Source: Zoroaster sp. YZ-2022 (Eukaryota; Echinodermata; Asteroidea; Forcipulatida; Zoroasteridae). Taken from it: a stretch of DNA of 64,000 bases. Each line of letters starts with the position of its first letter. Positions within the stretch are counted from its first letter, which is position 1. This document shows positions 1-13,465 of the stretch, in pieces. Both the position numbers and the translations under genes were made by a program. The notes below the pieces were generated by a model, which did not search any database, was not told the origin of the DNA, and saw only the letters and a list, made by a program, of their open reading frames with translations. The stretch lies in contig CM055817.1 in assembly GCA_029582265.1 (NCBI GenBank), positions 59,583,152 through 59,647,151 of the forward strand. Reading direction: 5' to 3'.

Positions 1-269
1 NNNNNNNNNNNNNNNNNNNNNNNNNNNNNNNNNNNNNNNNNNNNNNNNNNNNNNNNNNNNNNNNNNNNNNNNNNNNNNNNNNNNNNNNNNNNNNNNNNNN
101 NNNNNNNNNNNNNNNNNNNNNNNNNNNNNNNNNNNNNNNNNNNNNNNNNNNNNNNNNNNNNNNNNNNNNNNNNNNNNNNNNNNNNNNNNNNNNNNNNNNN
201 NNNNNNNNNNNNNNNNNNNNNNNNNNNNNNNNNNNNNNNNNNNNNNNNNNNNNNNNNNNNNNNNNNNNN
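1..269. other. Assembly gap (N run)
   Basis: The first 269 positions are N. Sequence begins inside a repeat, so the gap probably lies within repetitive DNA. Confidence 0.99.
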
Positions 270-343
270 CAGGCTGATCATATACTGTACACGACTACAC
301 GTGTGTATCACATGATGTTATGTAGCCTACTGTGAATGCATAT

Positions 344-868
344 CGTCACCGTTTTCACGAAGAGCCACTAATGTTAAAATGACAAATTATTGATTAATAC
401 ATGTATGGGCGTATATCTCAATAATTGCATTTTGCGTTTTCACGAAGAGCCACACATCCCCAAAGATGCATGTAATACATTGCAACAGAAGGGCGTAAAT
501 GTAGGTCAAATCGTTTTTGCGTTTTCACGAAGAGTCACATGTCAATGTGCGCGTGATCACGTGACATGCGCATCCCTTTCCTATGTAAAAACACGTATTC
601 AGATGGGCGTATAAGTAGGTCATCTCACTTTTTAGGTTTCACGAAGAGACACATATCTTTGACTAATTACTATGGCAATTAGCCAATATTTGAAAAGAAA
701 TTAGTTAGTCAATAGAGAGGTTAAACTTTTACAGAATCATGTAAGGGGTTTTAAACTGCAAACGTGGCTTTAGTATTGCAGATTTGCAGTTTTAAGCTAA
801 GCACAGTGTAAAATGTAAATCTCAATCACGCCATTTGAGATATGTGGCTCTTCGTGAAAACGGTGACG
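344..868. mobile_element. 525-bp MITE with perfect 25-bp terminal inverted repeats
   Basis: The segment begins CGTCACCGTTTTCACGAAGA and ends with the exact reverse complement, 25 bp perfect in total. 'ATAT' follows on the right and precedes on the left, a possible 4-bp target duplication. The core motif 'ttttcacgaagag' recurs inside near 436, 520 and 637, so subterminal repeats are present. The inverted R1 copy near 61,010 is uninterrupted at the same point, which gives an empty site. There is no transposase, so it is non-autonomous. Confidence 0.85.
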
Positions 869-2405
869 ATATATGAGTATCAGGCTGATTATAAAGGTGT
901 CTTGGTACTAGACCATTATTCTTATTCACTGTCTATAGTTCATTCAAGTTCAAACTGGTTGATACCAATTTGTATGTCTTTTGCATTGTCTTTGGGCTGT
1001 TGTAGATGCCCTTATAATGCAATACAAATTGGTTGTGTTCAGATGGTTATCACTTGGAAGAATGGCTTGGCATTTTGTGCACATTTTGTCACACTCAGCC
1101 AATTTTAAAGTCTTCTGTTTATTTTAAGGTCTTCTGTTTATCAATTAACGCAATGGTTGCCCTTGGTAATCGGCTCGCTTACAGCATTTTGATTGTATCG
1201 TATAATTTATATCAACAGTTGAATGGATTATTTTATTACTAGCTAACAGTCATCAAGTAAGACTAGCGCTCCACGAAACTCATTACTGCAGTTAACAATT
1301 AATTATCTGTACTGCTGGTGATGTGACAACCATTATGGCTATAATAAGGGAACTGTATACCATGCAGACGTATTCAGATTGATGTATATTGTGTAAGGCT
1401 TAATGAAGCTGAGAAGATTGGCAAAGAGCCAAATTAATACTATTCAGTATTCAGACGGCGGCGGAATGATTTTGAAAGTGGGGAGGTGCAAATCCAAACC
1501 AGCGAACCAGCGATTGTAGCGAACTCATATGGCGTGGGATGTGAGGCCCGCTTTTGCACTCAGAAAGCTCTGTGTGAGCATTTGTGAGCAATGTAAACTT
1601 ATACAGTGTAATTTTATTGAGTCAATTTTGGAAAATGATCTCTTGATCTTAACCACAAAATTAGCTGTTGTTTTCTTTAAGAAGGACCAGAATGTCTCCA
1701 AAATGAATATTGAATTGACAGAGTTACATGAGCAGTAAAAACATTTGGCTAAAATCTATCGTGAAAATTAGGGAATGGAATCAGGTGCGAACACAGTATG
1801 AATACAAATTATTACGCACTATCACTATTAGTCATAGCTCAGTACCTTGCCTGCCGGCAAAGCAGCCTCAATGACCGGCAGGACGGCAGCACAGCCTCAC
1901 CGGCTGGCTGGCCGGCAGGACGACAGCACAGCCTCACCGGCTGGCTGGCCGGCTGGACGACGTCATGACTATACCAATTATTTGACTCGAAATCGGGGCT
2001 TGCAGGATCGTAACGGAAACCCTTTAGTTTCTTAGTGACTGCGGACCAGTGAAAGTAAGCCTCGATTGTCAGGATATATTGCCCTGCTCTGGGCGGCAAA
2101 ATGTCTTAATCTGGCACTCAAAAAATAATGATTTGTTATGAAAATAAAATAGTTCGATGATTTTTATACAGACTATAGCTGGAGACGAAAGAAACGTAGT
2201 GTTCTTTTAAAAACCGAATTTGGTAGTATTTTGGTAAAGTAAAAATCATTCGGGATTTTTGGTTAAAAGATATATTTCGGTGACTTCTCGGATACTGAAA
2301 AACACCCAAGCCTATTTAAGATGCGTGACAATAAAGAGCCATGTCTGACATTTATTATCTGCTTACGATTGAGAAATAATTATGTAAAGTTAACTTTACA
2401 TAATT

Positions 2406-4740
2406 ATTTAGGTCAATATACAGTTTTACCCCAATAAATTGCAACAAAAGGTTTTTCAACGGTTTTTGGTAGTATTTGACATCAGGAATAACATATTAAA
2501 AATAAAATCGGACTTCCGGAAAGCTGTTATTTTCAAAATGGCGTCCAAGATGGCCGCTGTTACCTTAAAATTGCCATAAATCATTTATTATCCATCCTAG
2601 AGTTGTAATTTTGGTGTCTACCCCCTGGTTTTAGGGGTCAAGAAATCCATTAAGACCAATAAAAGTATCATTGAGTAATCAGGAAACCTAAAAATCCAAG
2701 ATGGCGTTCAAAATGGCCGCAAATTCACTAAAATGATTGTAAGTCATTTACTATTCACCTGACAGCTATTTGGGGGGGGGGGGGGTACCGGTACCCTTAG
2801 GCTTTATGAGCCAAAAACTACATAAAGAAAATTTAAATTATCATGGAGTAATCAGATAATCAATAAATCCAAAATGGCAGCCAAGGTAACATTCAAGAAT
2901 TGTATTATTTAGTTCTCATTAACCATGCTGTGACACTCAGCAGCCAATCAGTGTTCTCTTTACCCACTCCTCCAAGTGTGTTCTTAACCACTTTTTATAT
3001 ATTTCTTTCAGCTTTAACAAAAAGTGCAGGTAGCTCAACATAGAAATTGTCGCATCTCTACAGAGCGATAGAGTAATCAGGTAGTTTGTAATTCCAAGCT
3101 GGGATCAAAGATGGCCACCAATATATTTCAATGGCGATTCATTTACTATTCATTTAGATCTGTACTAGCACTTGTGGTTTCTACTCTTAGGTTTTATGAG
3201 TCATGAAACCTGTTACGACCATATAAGTTTCCAAAGAGCAATCAGGTTATTAATAATTTATTTATTAATTTATTTATATTATTACAATATTGGCCCTAAT
3301 ATAGAACCTTGAGGCACACCACATTGTATTTCCTTGAATGAAGACATGTTACCATTTACTTTAAATGCTTGTTTACGTTCTTCTAAATAACTTTTAAACC
3401 ATTGCAAACTCAAATCTTTAATACCGTAATTGTCCAATATTTTCAATAAAATGTCATGATCAATAGTGTCGAAACATTTTTGGAGATCAATAAAACACAT
3501 GCATTAGTTTCATCGACGTTAATACCTTCTAAAATATCTGAAACAACCTTGTGTATGGCAGTGTTTGTAGAATGGTTCTTTAAATAAGCAGACTGTGTAG
3601 TAGTTATAAATTGATGTTCGTATAAATATTCTTTTAGTTGCGATAAAATAATCTTTTCTATAATTTTAGATACATGACTTATTACAGAGATTGGTCTATA
3701 ATTTCCATAATCCTCAACTGAACCTTTACCTCATAAATAGGAGTGACTTTAGCAAATTTCCAATCTTCCGGGACACTAGCTTCATTTATTGACATATTTA
3801 AGATTTTAGTTAACAAGGGTGTTATAATAGGTGCTCCAATGTTAAGCAGTTTACAGTCCATATTCAACACATCTAGATTTGATTTACTCTTTAGATTATT
3901 AAGTTGTTCGAGTACCATATCGGTGCTAATGGATTCAAGTTTAAAGGTGTAGATACTCTTTGGTAACTCCCACTCATAATGAACGTTCTCATTGAATTTA
4001 GCAGCTAGTAGACCCAATTGTGGCAAAATAATTATTACATTTTTCAACATCAATATTATTTGGTAAAGAGACGACATTTGACCCAGTTAAGTTTTTAAGT
4101 ATTTTCCACATATTGTGTTTTTGACAATCTTGGATTTAAAGCTTTACTCAATAACACTTTCACTGGTCTGAATAGATTTTCCAACCCCTTAAACCGAGGG
4201 GTAGACACCAAAATTACAGCCATAATATAAACAGTTAGTGACTTATAACCATTTTAGTTTAATTGGCAGCCATTTTGGACGCCATCTTGGATTTAAAGCT
4301 TTACTCAATAACACTTTCACACTGGTCTGAGTAGATTTTCCAACCCCTTAAACCGAGGGGTAGACACTAAAATTACAGCCATATAGCATAATATAAACAG
4401 TTAGTGACTTATAATTAATTGGCAGCCATTTTGGATTTGCAGGTTGCCTGACTACTCAACGATACTTTAGTTGGTTTCAATGGATTGCTTGACCCCTAAA
4501 ACCTAGTAGTAGACACCAAAATTACAACTCTAGGATGGATAATAAATGATTTATGGCTATTTTAGGGTATCGGCGGCCAACGTGGACGGCCAACGTGAAA
4601 ATGACAACTTTCTGGAAGCCAGATTTTCTTAGATTTTAGTATGTTATTCCTGATATCAAATACTACCAAAAACCGTTGAAAAACCTTTTGTTGCATTTTT
4701 GGGGGAGTTGGGGTGTTTTTTCCATAAATTGACCCGTCTA
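2406..4740. mobile_element. 2.3-kb element with long inverted repeats inserted in R1
   Basis: Roughly 300-bp arms at 2406-2700 and 4450-4740 are inverted copies; for example 'gcaacaaaaggtttttcaac' at the left has its reverse complement near 4,675-4,695. R1 resumes exactly at 4741 ('attgccttaacgg'), and the inverted R1 copy near 59,840 joins the two flanks directly, so the insertion limits are supported by an empty site. The interior repeats 'ccaagatggc' and 'aaaatggcc' motifs in both orientations and carries a LINE fragment. The family is not identified, and no transposase is seen. Confidence 0.75.
3262..4120 (-). pseudogene. Non-LTR retrotransposon (LINE) reverse transcriptase fragment
   Basis: Read on the minus strand, 4077-3682 matches the region before and into the RT palm (spacing such as VPEDWKFAKVTPIY), and 3500-3282 gives the A block FIDLQKCFDTIDHDILL followed by the B block CGVPQGSILGPIL. 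The two parts lie in different frames, and sequence between them continues RT-like in a third reading, so at least two frameshifts exist (near 3,733 and 3,500). The fragment stops before the catalytic YxDD block. It is nested inside the long-inverted-repeat element, which itself sits in R1. It is dead; the clade cannot be set from this piece. Confidence 0.85.
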
Positions 4741-6542
4741 AATTGCCTTAACGGAAATTAAGTGTGGGCATTGACATGTTCTGCATGATTATCAAATTAA
4801 AAAAAATATTGATAAGAGATGTTTGGTACATTTTGTTTAAAGGTAAATCCTTTTTGTACAAAAATTAACAGATTCGTGAACAAAATTGAAAATGTGTCAC
4901 TTTAAACGCTGTCTAATTGGACACTAATTGGCAAAATTTGCCCTAACTGAAATTAAGTGTGGGCATTTTGGAACATTTTATGAAATCTTGGGCCAGTTTT
5001 AGAGAATATTTTATTTAGTTTTAGAGAATCATTAACTGCACTGGTAAAAACTATTCAATGCTACATGTAAATATTATTTTGATTCAAAAGTCGAGGCAAA
5101 TCAGGACCTTTTCTAAAGTAGGGGAAAGTGCCACCCTTTCCCACCCTCCCCCACCCCCGCTTCTTCCGCCGATGGCTCGACGACAATGTCCGTCGAGGTA
5201 CCGGACGATGGAAAGTCGAACATCCTTTTTGCACTGTCACATATTTGACGCATGAAATGTGTAGCCTATATAAACTATAGGGCCTCTATACGAAGAGTCT
5301 AGTTTATAAATGTTGACAATTTTACCAGAGTTGGGCGATTTCAATTTTCGCCAGTGGTTATCGGCTTTTAGTCGCGAAAAAACACGATTTTTTTCTGGTT
5401 TAGTTAATTCCAGTTCAAACTGGTTGATATCATTCTTGTATGTCTTTTACATTATGTTTGGTCTGTCTTAGATGCCCCCATAAATTGGGTGTGTTCAGGT
5501 TGGTGATTACGTGGGTGAAGGTCGTGGCTTTCTATGCATTTCAACATTTTGTGTACATTTTGTATATAGTTATCAATCAACTTGAAAGAGGGCAACTTTA
5601 AAGACTGAGAATGGATACATTTCTAAACATGAAAACTGTTCATATGGGAGAATGACATGGCATTTTTTGCATTGGTACATTTATTGTGCACATTTGTATA
5701 TCAAATTCAACCCAAATATTTGTATTGCAAAGGGCTTACCGTAGTGTTTTGTTGTATCGTTATGACTGATATTGTTTATCATTCAATTTTGATATTTCTT
5801 TTATTGTAAGGTCTTCTGTTTATCATTTGATGTTATGGTTGCCCTTGGTAACTGGCTCGCTTGTAGCATTTTGATTGTATCATATGTTTTATATCAACAG
5901 TTGAATTGATTGTTTTATTACTGGCATAGTCATCAAGCCAGACTCATGTTCCAAGAAGCTCCATTACTGGAATTAAAAATTATTTACATTCTGTACTGGC
6001 AGGGGGCCAAATTAATACTATTCTGTCCAACGGCGGCGGAATGATTTTGAAAGTCAGGGGCCAAATCCAAGCCAGCGAGCCAGCGACCGAAGCTAGCTCA
6101 TTGCGTGGGGTCCGGGCCCGCGTTTGCATTCAGCAAGCTCTTTGTATTCATTTGTGAGCTATGAGCTAAACTTATAAAATGAAATTTTCGGGTTTCGGTT
6201 TTACTGTTTATTTCTTTTTTAAGAATATAAAAACAAATCAAAAACCTTGTTACTGCTTGTTATCAGAGGGTATAATGTCAACTTTATACACACACAAAAA
6301 TAAAATAAAACAATTATTCCATCTCATTTGGCCACGCACCATCACTATTATTCATAGCTCAGTACTCTGCCTGCCGGCAACGCAGCCTCAATGACAGGCA
6401 GGACGGCAGCACAGCCTACCGGCTGGCCGGCGTCATGACTGTATCAATTATTCGACTCGAAATCGGGGCTTGCAGGATCGTAACGGACAGCCTTTAGTTT
6501 TTCAGTGACCGCGGACCAGTGAAAATAAGCCTCGATGTTTAA

Positions 6543-7534
6543 AGGTCCTGTGAAGAGTGTATTTACCAAACTTTATTTTTTGGTGCTGTTATATTGATTG
6601 GTATGAATTAAAAACAATTTTAAATGTTTTTTGTGTCGAGTGGATTATTAAATGTTTATCTAATAATCAAAAATTGACGCCCGAATTTTCGAAACGTTCG
6701 TGACGTACACAAAGGCAGACAATTTTACACTCGAAAAGCTAGCAGTAACACTCGAAAACATGTCCGAAAGAGAGGGATGTTATCCGTGAAACGCAGCGCA
6801 AGCCCCCATCATGCTGTCGGAACACACACCGAAGGCAATGCTAACATTACGGTGTTATTTTATGAAATAACAGAAACAGTTGAGTCAAAGTTCTGATCAT
6901 TTAAAACAAACTCAAAACAAGCGCAGGCATAGTGAGAAAGGTTTAATGTTTTTATGTTTGTCTTGCCATGATATAAAATCAGACACGATGTTTTTATTAA
7001 TGCGGAAAATCACGGCATGTTTTCATGCCGTGAACACTGAAACGGTGAGCATGGTGTGAACATGTCGTTTTGCACGGAAGTGGACTGGGTTATGCATGGG
7101 AGTATTACTAAATGGCTACTTACCCTGAGTCTTTCTCGCTTTAAAAAACACCTCTGTTCTTCGATGGAGCCTTCACAGCCTTCTTACTTAGCGGGAATAT
7201 CTTTGAAATTGCATCTGGTAGCAGCATGGCCTTAAAAGCCATACCGAACTGGCTGTGAAGGCCCCGTTCAAAGCATGTCTGCTCGCAGTGGTGCGCTGTA
7301 TACAACGCATACTTGGGCAAGTGCTGTGGATCGCGGATCGGGAATTGCCTCAGTGTACGTCACGAATGTTATGTTAATGAGGGGTGTGGGCGTGTCGAAA
7401 AGCACCCCCTAAATTTATAAAATAATATTTGTATGGTATAAACGTGAGGGGAAAAATTTACAAATGACAAATATATGTTCCAATAGGCATACTTTATTGT
7501 ATACAATGAAAAAAACACCTATTTCACAGGACCT
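6543..7534. mobile_element. TTAA-flanked non-autonomous DNA transposon (Kolobok/T2-like)
   Basis: Termini AGGTCCTGTGAA and TTCACAGGACCT form inverted repeats, and each side is bordered by TTAA (6539-6542 and 7535-7538), the target duplication of Kolobok and piggyBac elements. The end context TTAAAGG resembles Kolobok/T2 MITEs more than piggyBac, whose ends usually start CCC. R1 sequence is interrupted here and resumes at 7539 ('gatgcatggcac', compare 2,318). About 992 bp and no transposase frame, so non-autonomous. Confidence 0.75.
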
Positions 7535-9100
7535 TTAAGATGCATGGCACTAAAGAGACATGTCTTACAAACATGAATATTTGACATTTATTAGGCCAAA
7601 AAAGCTCCAGTTTCTGGTGTCCACGCGCGTTGCCTCAGACCCGCGCGTCGGCATTTTTAGTTTTCTGTTTTGTTGTGTTTTTCTTTTTTTTTCTTTTTTT
7701 TAGAAAAACGGGATCTGTTCGGACTTTTTTTTTCTATAGCAACAAGTCTTGCCATAGTGTTTTGTTTGTATCATGTGATGGATATTGTTTGAATTTAATC
7801 ATGATATCTCTTTTATTGTAGGGCCTAAGGTCTTCTGTTTATCAATTAACGCAATGGTTGCCCTTGGTAATTGGCTTGCTTATAACATTTTGATTATATC
7901 ATATGATTTATATTAATAGTTGAATGGATTGTTTTATTACTGGCTAATAGTCATCAAGCAAGACCAGCGCTCCAGAAAACCCATTACTGGAGTTGACAAT
8001 TAATTATCTGTACAGCTGGTAATGTGACAATTTTATGGCTATAATAAGGGAACTGTGTATCATGTAGACGGATTCAGATTGCTGTATATTGTGTAAGGCT
8101 GAGAAGATTGACAAGGGGACAAATTAATACTATTCAGTTCACGGCGGTGGAATGATTTTGAAAGTGTGGGGGATCCAAACCAGCGAACCAGCGAGCGAAG
8201 CGAACTAGGTCCACGGCCCGCTTTTGCATTCAGGAAGCTTTGTGCGAACATTTTGTGAGCTACGTAAACTTATACAGTGTAATTTTATTGAGTCCATTTT
8301 GGAAAATGATCTCTTGATCTTAACCACATAATTAGCTGTTGTTTTTTAAGAAGGACCAGAATGTCTCAACAATGAATATTGAATTGATAGTGTTACATGA
8401 GATACGTACGAAAAACATTTGATTAAAATCTACTGTGAATATTTGGGAATGGAATCAGGTGAGAGGTTGTAAATCTGAGCAGAAATATTGCCAAATAGTT
8501 TTAAAACAAGCCTGTTAAATTTATTGGATGGTAAAAAACCTATCCTCAAGGATTTGAGCTCCTGCCAATTTTTTGTAATTTTCCTTTTGTGGAGAGATTT
8601 AAAGTGTAAATTTTGAAGGATGATTCTAAATCTCAATGACCGCCCTAAACGTTTGCCTGTCTTAAATTAACCGTCCCCCAGACCCACCTCAAATTTTGAG
8701 AAATTTCAAACAATTTTGGAATAGTGTTGGAAATTTTTGGAACATATAAGGAAATTTAAGCAAATCAAGAACTTTTCTAAGATGGGGAGAAAGTGTCATC
8801 TTTCCCCTCCCCCTCCCCGCAGCCCCGCTTCCGTTGCCGAGGGCTTCACGACGATGTCCGTCGAGGTATCGGTCGATGGAAGTTAATATTTGCGATCACC
8901 TCAAACATCCCACTGTTGCCACATAATTATTTACAGCATGAAATATGTAGCCTATATAAACTAGGGCCTATTTACGAAGAGTCTGTTGGGACAATTTTGC
9001 CCAAGTTTGGTGAGTTCAATTTCCGCCAGTCGTTATAGGCTTTTAGGTGGAAAAAAAACACGGATTTCGGTTTTACCGCGAATTTCTTTTTTAAGAACAG

Positions 9101-10301
9101 AAAAACTATTAAAAAACCTTGTTACTGTTGCTATTTTTTATCAAAGGGATTAATGTGAACTTTACACACACATACACACAGTCGTGAATCTCAAGACGTC
9201 TGAGGACCTCTATTGTTCTTCTATTGTTTGATTAATTAATATTAAAGCTGGAATGTCAAAGCAAGCTGAACATTAAAAGATGCTTCCGGCAATACGTGAG
9301 AGATTATGAAAAGATATGAGATATAAAAGGAGCAGAGAAAAACTGGCAAGAAAATATAAAATTGCCTATACCAACGGTCCCCTATAAAAGAAAATATCCA
9401 TTAGAATTATAGGCAAGAATGTCAGTGTACATTATTCAACGGTTATGAACCTATATTATGAACCTCTATTTAATCGTTAATAAGGAAATAATGGATATAA
9501 CAATTAAAAAATTGTACTCCCAGACTGATCCAAAAATGTAATAAAAGACGGGTATGTACAATATAGTTTTATTTGCGCTTTCTTTGTAAAAAAAATTGCA
9601 TATTCTTGAAAAACTAAAATTTTCTGAAAATGTCTGATTTCCTGTTTTTATTATTGTCTGGATTTGTTGTTATACAAATAACAAGTTATTAGCTTTAGCA
9701 TAGTTTGCTAGTATTTTAACAATATTTTAATCGATTTAAAATAATGAGCGAATAATTATCTTCGAAACCCCAACAGAAGAGGGCGCTAGTTTTTAACAAA
9801 CTTATGCCAGTCTCGAAGAAGTATAGTAAGTGTTCAATGGACTTTAAGATATTTTAATCGGTAGTAAAAACACTTTAAACGTTTTAAATGAGAGACATAC
9901 ACAATCGTTGGATTTTCAATCGTTATTAATGAAATGATAGATACAATAATCAGGGATATATCATACTGATTGTAAACCAATCAGCGAAAGGACGTGTCGT
10001 GTTTAAGAATTTTTACAAGGCAAGCTGCCTCGAGATTGCATTGATTTAGTACAGCTAAATTTTCCTCTTTAATCCGTGATTCACATTCCTAATTAACTTG
10101 TGGATCATAGTTAAAGGTTATGTACACCATCGGTAATTTCCCAAAATATATTTGGTGAAATATTAAAGGCAGTGGTGATTATTATTTTTTTTTTTTTACC
10201 ATTTCCTTTTTAATCTAAAGGTTGATTTTATATAATGAGGCACTGGTACCAGTCGTTCCGAGTAAATATTCTTTCTAAACCACTGTCATCTTCGGGAATG
10301 T

Positions 10302-10338
<37 letters not shown>

Positions 10339-10560
10339 AAATCTGATCTTATATAATTACGTGACTTTCGAAGGCGCCACGCAAATAAGCATATAACGTG
10401 TATACAAACGTCACAAAACATTATGTAACCGTTTCTTTATGCATTCAAGAACAAGTCTTTGAACACTTCAACATCAAATTAATAATTATAACAAATCGGC
10501 CTACGAACGGAAGTAGATCGATAAACATGTCAAAATGATATTGTGGTTGCATTAACTAGG
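9101..10560. other. Intergenic sequence without recognised genes
   Basis: AT-rich DNA with homopolymer runs (about 10,170-10,200 and 10,300-10,340). No open frame with domain features, RNA gene or clear repeat was recognised on either strand. Confidence 0.6.
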
Positions 10561-10564
10561 CCTT

Positions 10565-13075
10565 TTATTTGGGATACCAAGTACAATTTACATGTTTTAA
10601 TTCAAATTCTGATACCATTTTCCTTTCCTTTCTGAAAATGGATACTTTATTTTCTATAAGGGGTATAGAGGGGTTGCGGGGTTGTAGACGTATCACCAAT
10701 TTCTGTTTTCCTTATTCTAGATCTTTTGGAAATGTTCCCATTCCCCTAAAATAAGGTAATAGATAAAATTAGGCCTAATGTTTAATTCCACTTTTTTAAG
10801 TGTAAAATTTTTAGTTTCTAGTCTTTCAGTGTAAAGTTCCAGTGTTCATCGTTGGATTGGATTAGGCCCCGCTTTCAAAATCAATCTGCTGCCGTTGGAC
10901 TGAATTAAATTTAGTCCCTTGCCAATCTTCTCGACATCATGAAGCCTTACAGAATTTATAGCAATCTGAATACGTGTGTATAATTTATACAGTTCATTTA
11001 ATTGCAGTCATAATGGTTTTCAGGTCAAACAGGAAACATAATTTGGGTGAATAGTATAAATTTAGATCTTGCTATAAATCATTTCAGCTTTCATGATACC
11101 GGTATACAGCATACTGTAGGCCTTAACGTCTACATGAGATACAGTTTCCTTGTAGCCATAATGGTCTTCACATCACCAGAAGTACATAATGTAAATAATT
11201 CATTTTTAATTCCAGTAATGGAGCTTCTTGGAGCGCATTAGTCTTGCTTATTGATGACTTTGCCAGTAATAATAACAATCCATTCAACAGTTGATGTGAA
11301 TTATATAATACAATCAAAATGCTATAAAGCGATCCAGTTACTAAGGGCAACCATTACGTCAGTTGATAAACAGAAAACCTGACAAGAGATATCAATATTG
11401 TTTTTTCTGACAAAAGCCTGGTAGTGTGTTTGGATAAGTATTGTGGCCCTGGAGGGACACACAAGACCTAAATATTGACCTCAAATTTTATGGAAAATTT
11501 CACGACTTTTTGACGTAAAATGTCATGTCTGCGACCGAGTTTTTCCCCAAAGTCGCGAAATTTGACGTGAAATGTTATGTCTGCTACTTAACCCCAATGG
11601 CCCTGAAAGGACACCAAAGACTTAAATACTGACGTCAATATTCATGGAAAATTTATCGACTTTCCCCCTGTCGCAAAATATGACGTCAAATTTCATGTCT
11701 GCGACTTTTCCCCTGTCGCGAATTTCACGGTCTAGCTTAATACTGGAAAAATATTCACGGCAAATTTCGCGACCGGGGAAAAGTCGCAGACGGTGAAATT
11801 TGACGTCAATATTTAAGTCTTTGGTGTCCCTTATGGGCCATGGGGTGAGGTCGCAGAAATGAAATTTGACGCCAAATTTCGCGACCAGGGGAAAGTCGCA
11901 GACATAAAACTTGACGTCAAATTTCGCGACTTGGGGGAAAACTCGCGAAATTTTCCATGAAACTTGACGTCAATATTTAGGTCTTGTTTGTCCCTACAGG
12001 GCCACCATAGATAAGGTATTAAATCCATTGTTTGATCAAAGGATTATGAGAGGTATTATGCTGGCTGAGGTGTTACTTGGTAAACACTGAAAAGGATGTG
12101 GAATTTGGCAGTCATGCGTGGATAAGAGAAATCCGTAATGGAATATCAGGCAACACATAATTGGATTTGAATGAAGATTTCTGTTTTGTAAAGTGGACAT
12201 CCTGTAAGGTTTAATAAATGAAGAACCATGGGTTGCGTTTTTGGACACACTTTATTGCCACTTTAATTACATTCGTAATTTTAGTGATGTACATCCATCA
12301 TTCAATTCCGCTAGATTGGCTTGAATGAGAATATGCCATGAAAAGCTCAGGCGAATTTGAATGTTGTTTGTGAGTATTTGTAAACTGGATGCACATTTTG
12401 TTTAATTGTATGATACAAGATTGCATGCTTATTAAATGAAAATTAAATGATCGTTTCACCGTCATGACATGACTCGAAATCGGGGCAGGATCGTTTCTCA
12501 GTGGCCGTGGACCAGTGAAAGTAAGCCTCAATGCTCGGGATATATCGCCCCGCTCTGGCGGAGAAATTTCTTAATCCGGCATTCAAAACCTAATGACCTT
12601 TTATGAAAATGAAATTGTTCGAAATATAATTGGTGTTCTTTTTTTTTTTAAATGGTAGTAGTTTGGTAAAAGTAAAAATCCTTCGGGATACGTTTGGTTC
12701 AAAAATATGTTCTGGTGACTTCTCGGAAACCAAAAAAAAAAAAAGGCAATAAAGAGATATATACATTTTACAAACTTGAATATTTTGACATTTATTATCT
12801 GCTGATGATTGAGAAATAATTATGTAAAGTTAACTTTAATCAAGAAGATTTATTAGAAACTTTACACTTAAAAAAGTGGAACTCAAATTTATCTATTTCT
12901 TTATTATAATTATTATTTTAGAGGAGTGGGAACATTTCCAAATGGATGAAACATAAATTGGTGATACGTTTACAACCCCGCAACCGTATCCATATTCGGA
13001 AAAGAAAAGGAAAGGGCATCAAACTTGAATTAAAAAATAAAATATGCAAATTGTACTTGGTATCCAAACAAAAGG
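10565..13075. repeat. Inverted-repeat-bounded segment with R1 parts
   Basis: About 250 bp at 10,565-10,815 and its inverted copy at 12,850-13,075 bound this segment ('ggataccaagtacaattt' near 10,571 against its reverse complement near 13,060; both arms carry 'ttgcggggttgta' or its complement). Inside, 10,850-11,400 is R1-like in the minus orientation and 12,420-12,850 R1-like in the plus orientation. The layout suggests a foldback-type element or an inverted duplication of R1 ends. No coding region is seen. Confidence 0.6.
11444..12004. mobile_element. 561-bp MITE made of nested inverted repeats
   Basis: Ends TGGCCCTGGAGGGAC and GTCCCTACAGGGCCA are inverted, and the similarity continues inwards about 60 bp ('aagacctaaatattgac' against 'gtcaatatttaggtctt'). 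A second, inner pair of related arms lies at about 11,599-11,665 and 11,800-11,842. The whole element can fold into a long hairpin. No coding capacity. Confidence 0.75.
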
Positions 13076-13230
13076 TTTACTAGAGGTATCATGCTGACTA
13101 AGGTGTTTACTTGGTATCCAAACAAAAGGTTTACTAGAGGTATCATGCTGGCTAAGGTGTTTACTTGGTATCCAAACAAAAGGTTTACTGGAGGTATCAT
13201 GCTGGCTAAGGTGTTTACTTGGTAATCAAT
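13056..13230. repeat. 54-bp tandem repeat, about 3.3 copies
   Basis: A unit including 'acttggtatccaaacaaaag' and 'ggtatcatgctggctaaggt' repeats with a 54-bp period. A diverged single unit occurs near 12,035-12,085. Confidence 0.85.
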
Positions 13231-13379
13231 AAATAAGGATATGGAACCTGGCCTTCGAGCTTGGATAAATGTAGCCTTTAGTCAAGGCCCACGCGCGCAG
13301 CAACCTAGTCTTGGTTCAAGACTGTGTTTCTATATTTTTGATACACGATCCGTTACCGCCTGCCGCACGACAACACGAC

Positions 13380-13465
13380 ACGAACCGCTGTCATACATGT
13401 ACACGAACCGCTACAATCAAGAACCGCTACAATCACGAACCGCTACAATTACGAACCGCTATCAC
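13380..13465. repeat. Short tandem repeat around 'cgaaccgct'
   Basis: Five imperfect copies of a roughly 16-bp unit ending 'cgaaccgct' lie just outside the left end of the DIRS element. Confidence 0.8.

Larger units (their letters stand above)
270..9100 (+). repeat. R1 repeat family: three plus-strand copies with insertions
   Basis: An unclassified interspersed repeat of about 2 kb recurs head to tail. Landmarks recur in the same order near 940, 5,402 and 7,850 (a segment containing 'caaactggttgata' and/or 'atggttgcccttggtaa'), near 1,400-1,560, 6,000-6,180 and 8,100-8,280 (a segment with 'aatgattttgaaagt' and 'ccagcga'), and near 1,980 and 6,450 ('ctcgaaatcggggcttgc'). A C-rich stretch followed by 'acgatgtccgtcgaggta' recurs near 5,180 and 8,850. 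Copy one is broken by insertions at 344-868 and 2406-4740, copy two by the element at 6543-7534. An inverted, less interrupted copy lies at 59,167-61,075. No convincing long protein frame is visible, so the class is unknown. Confidence 0.75.
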
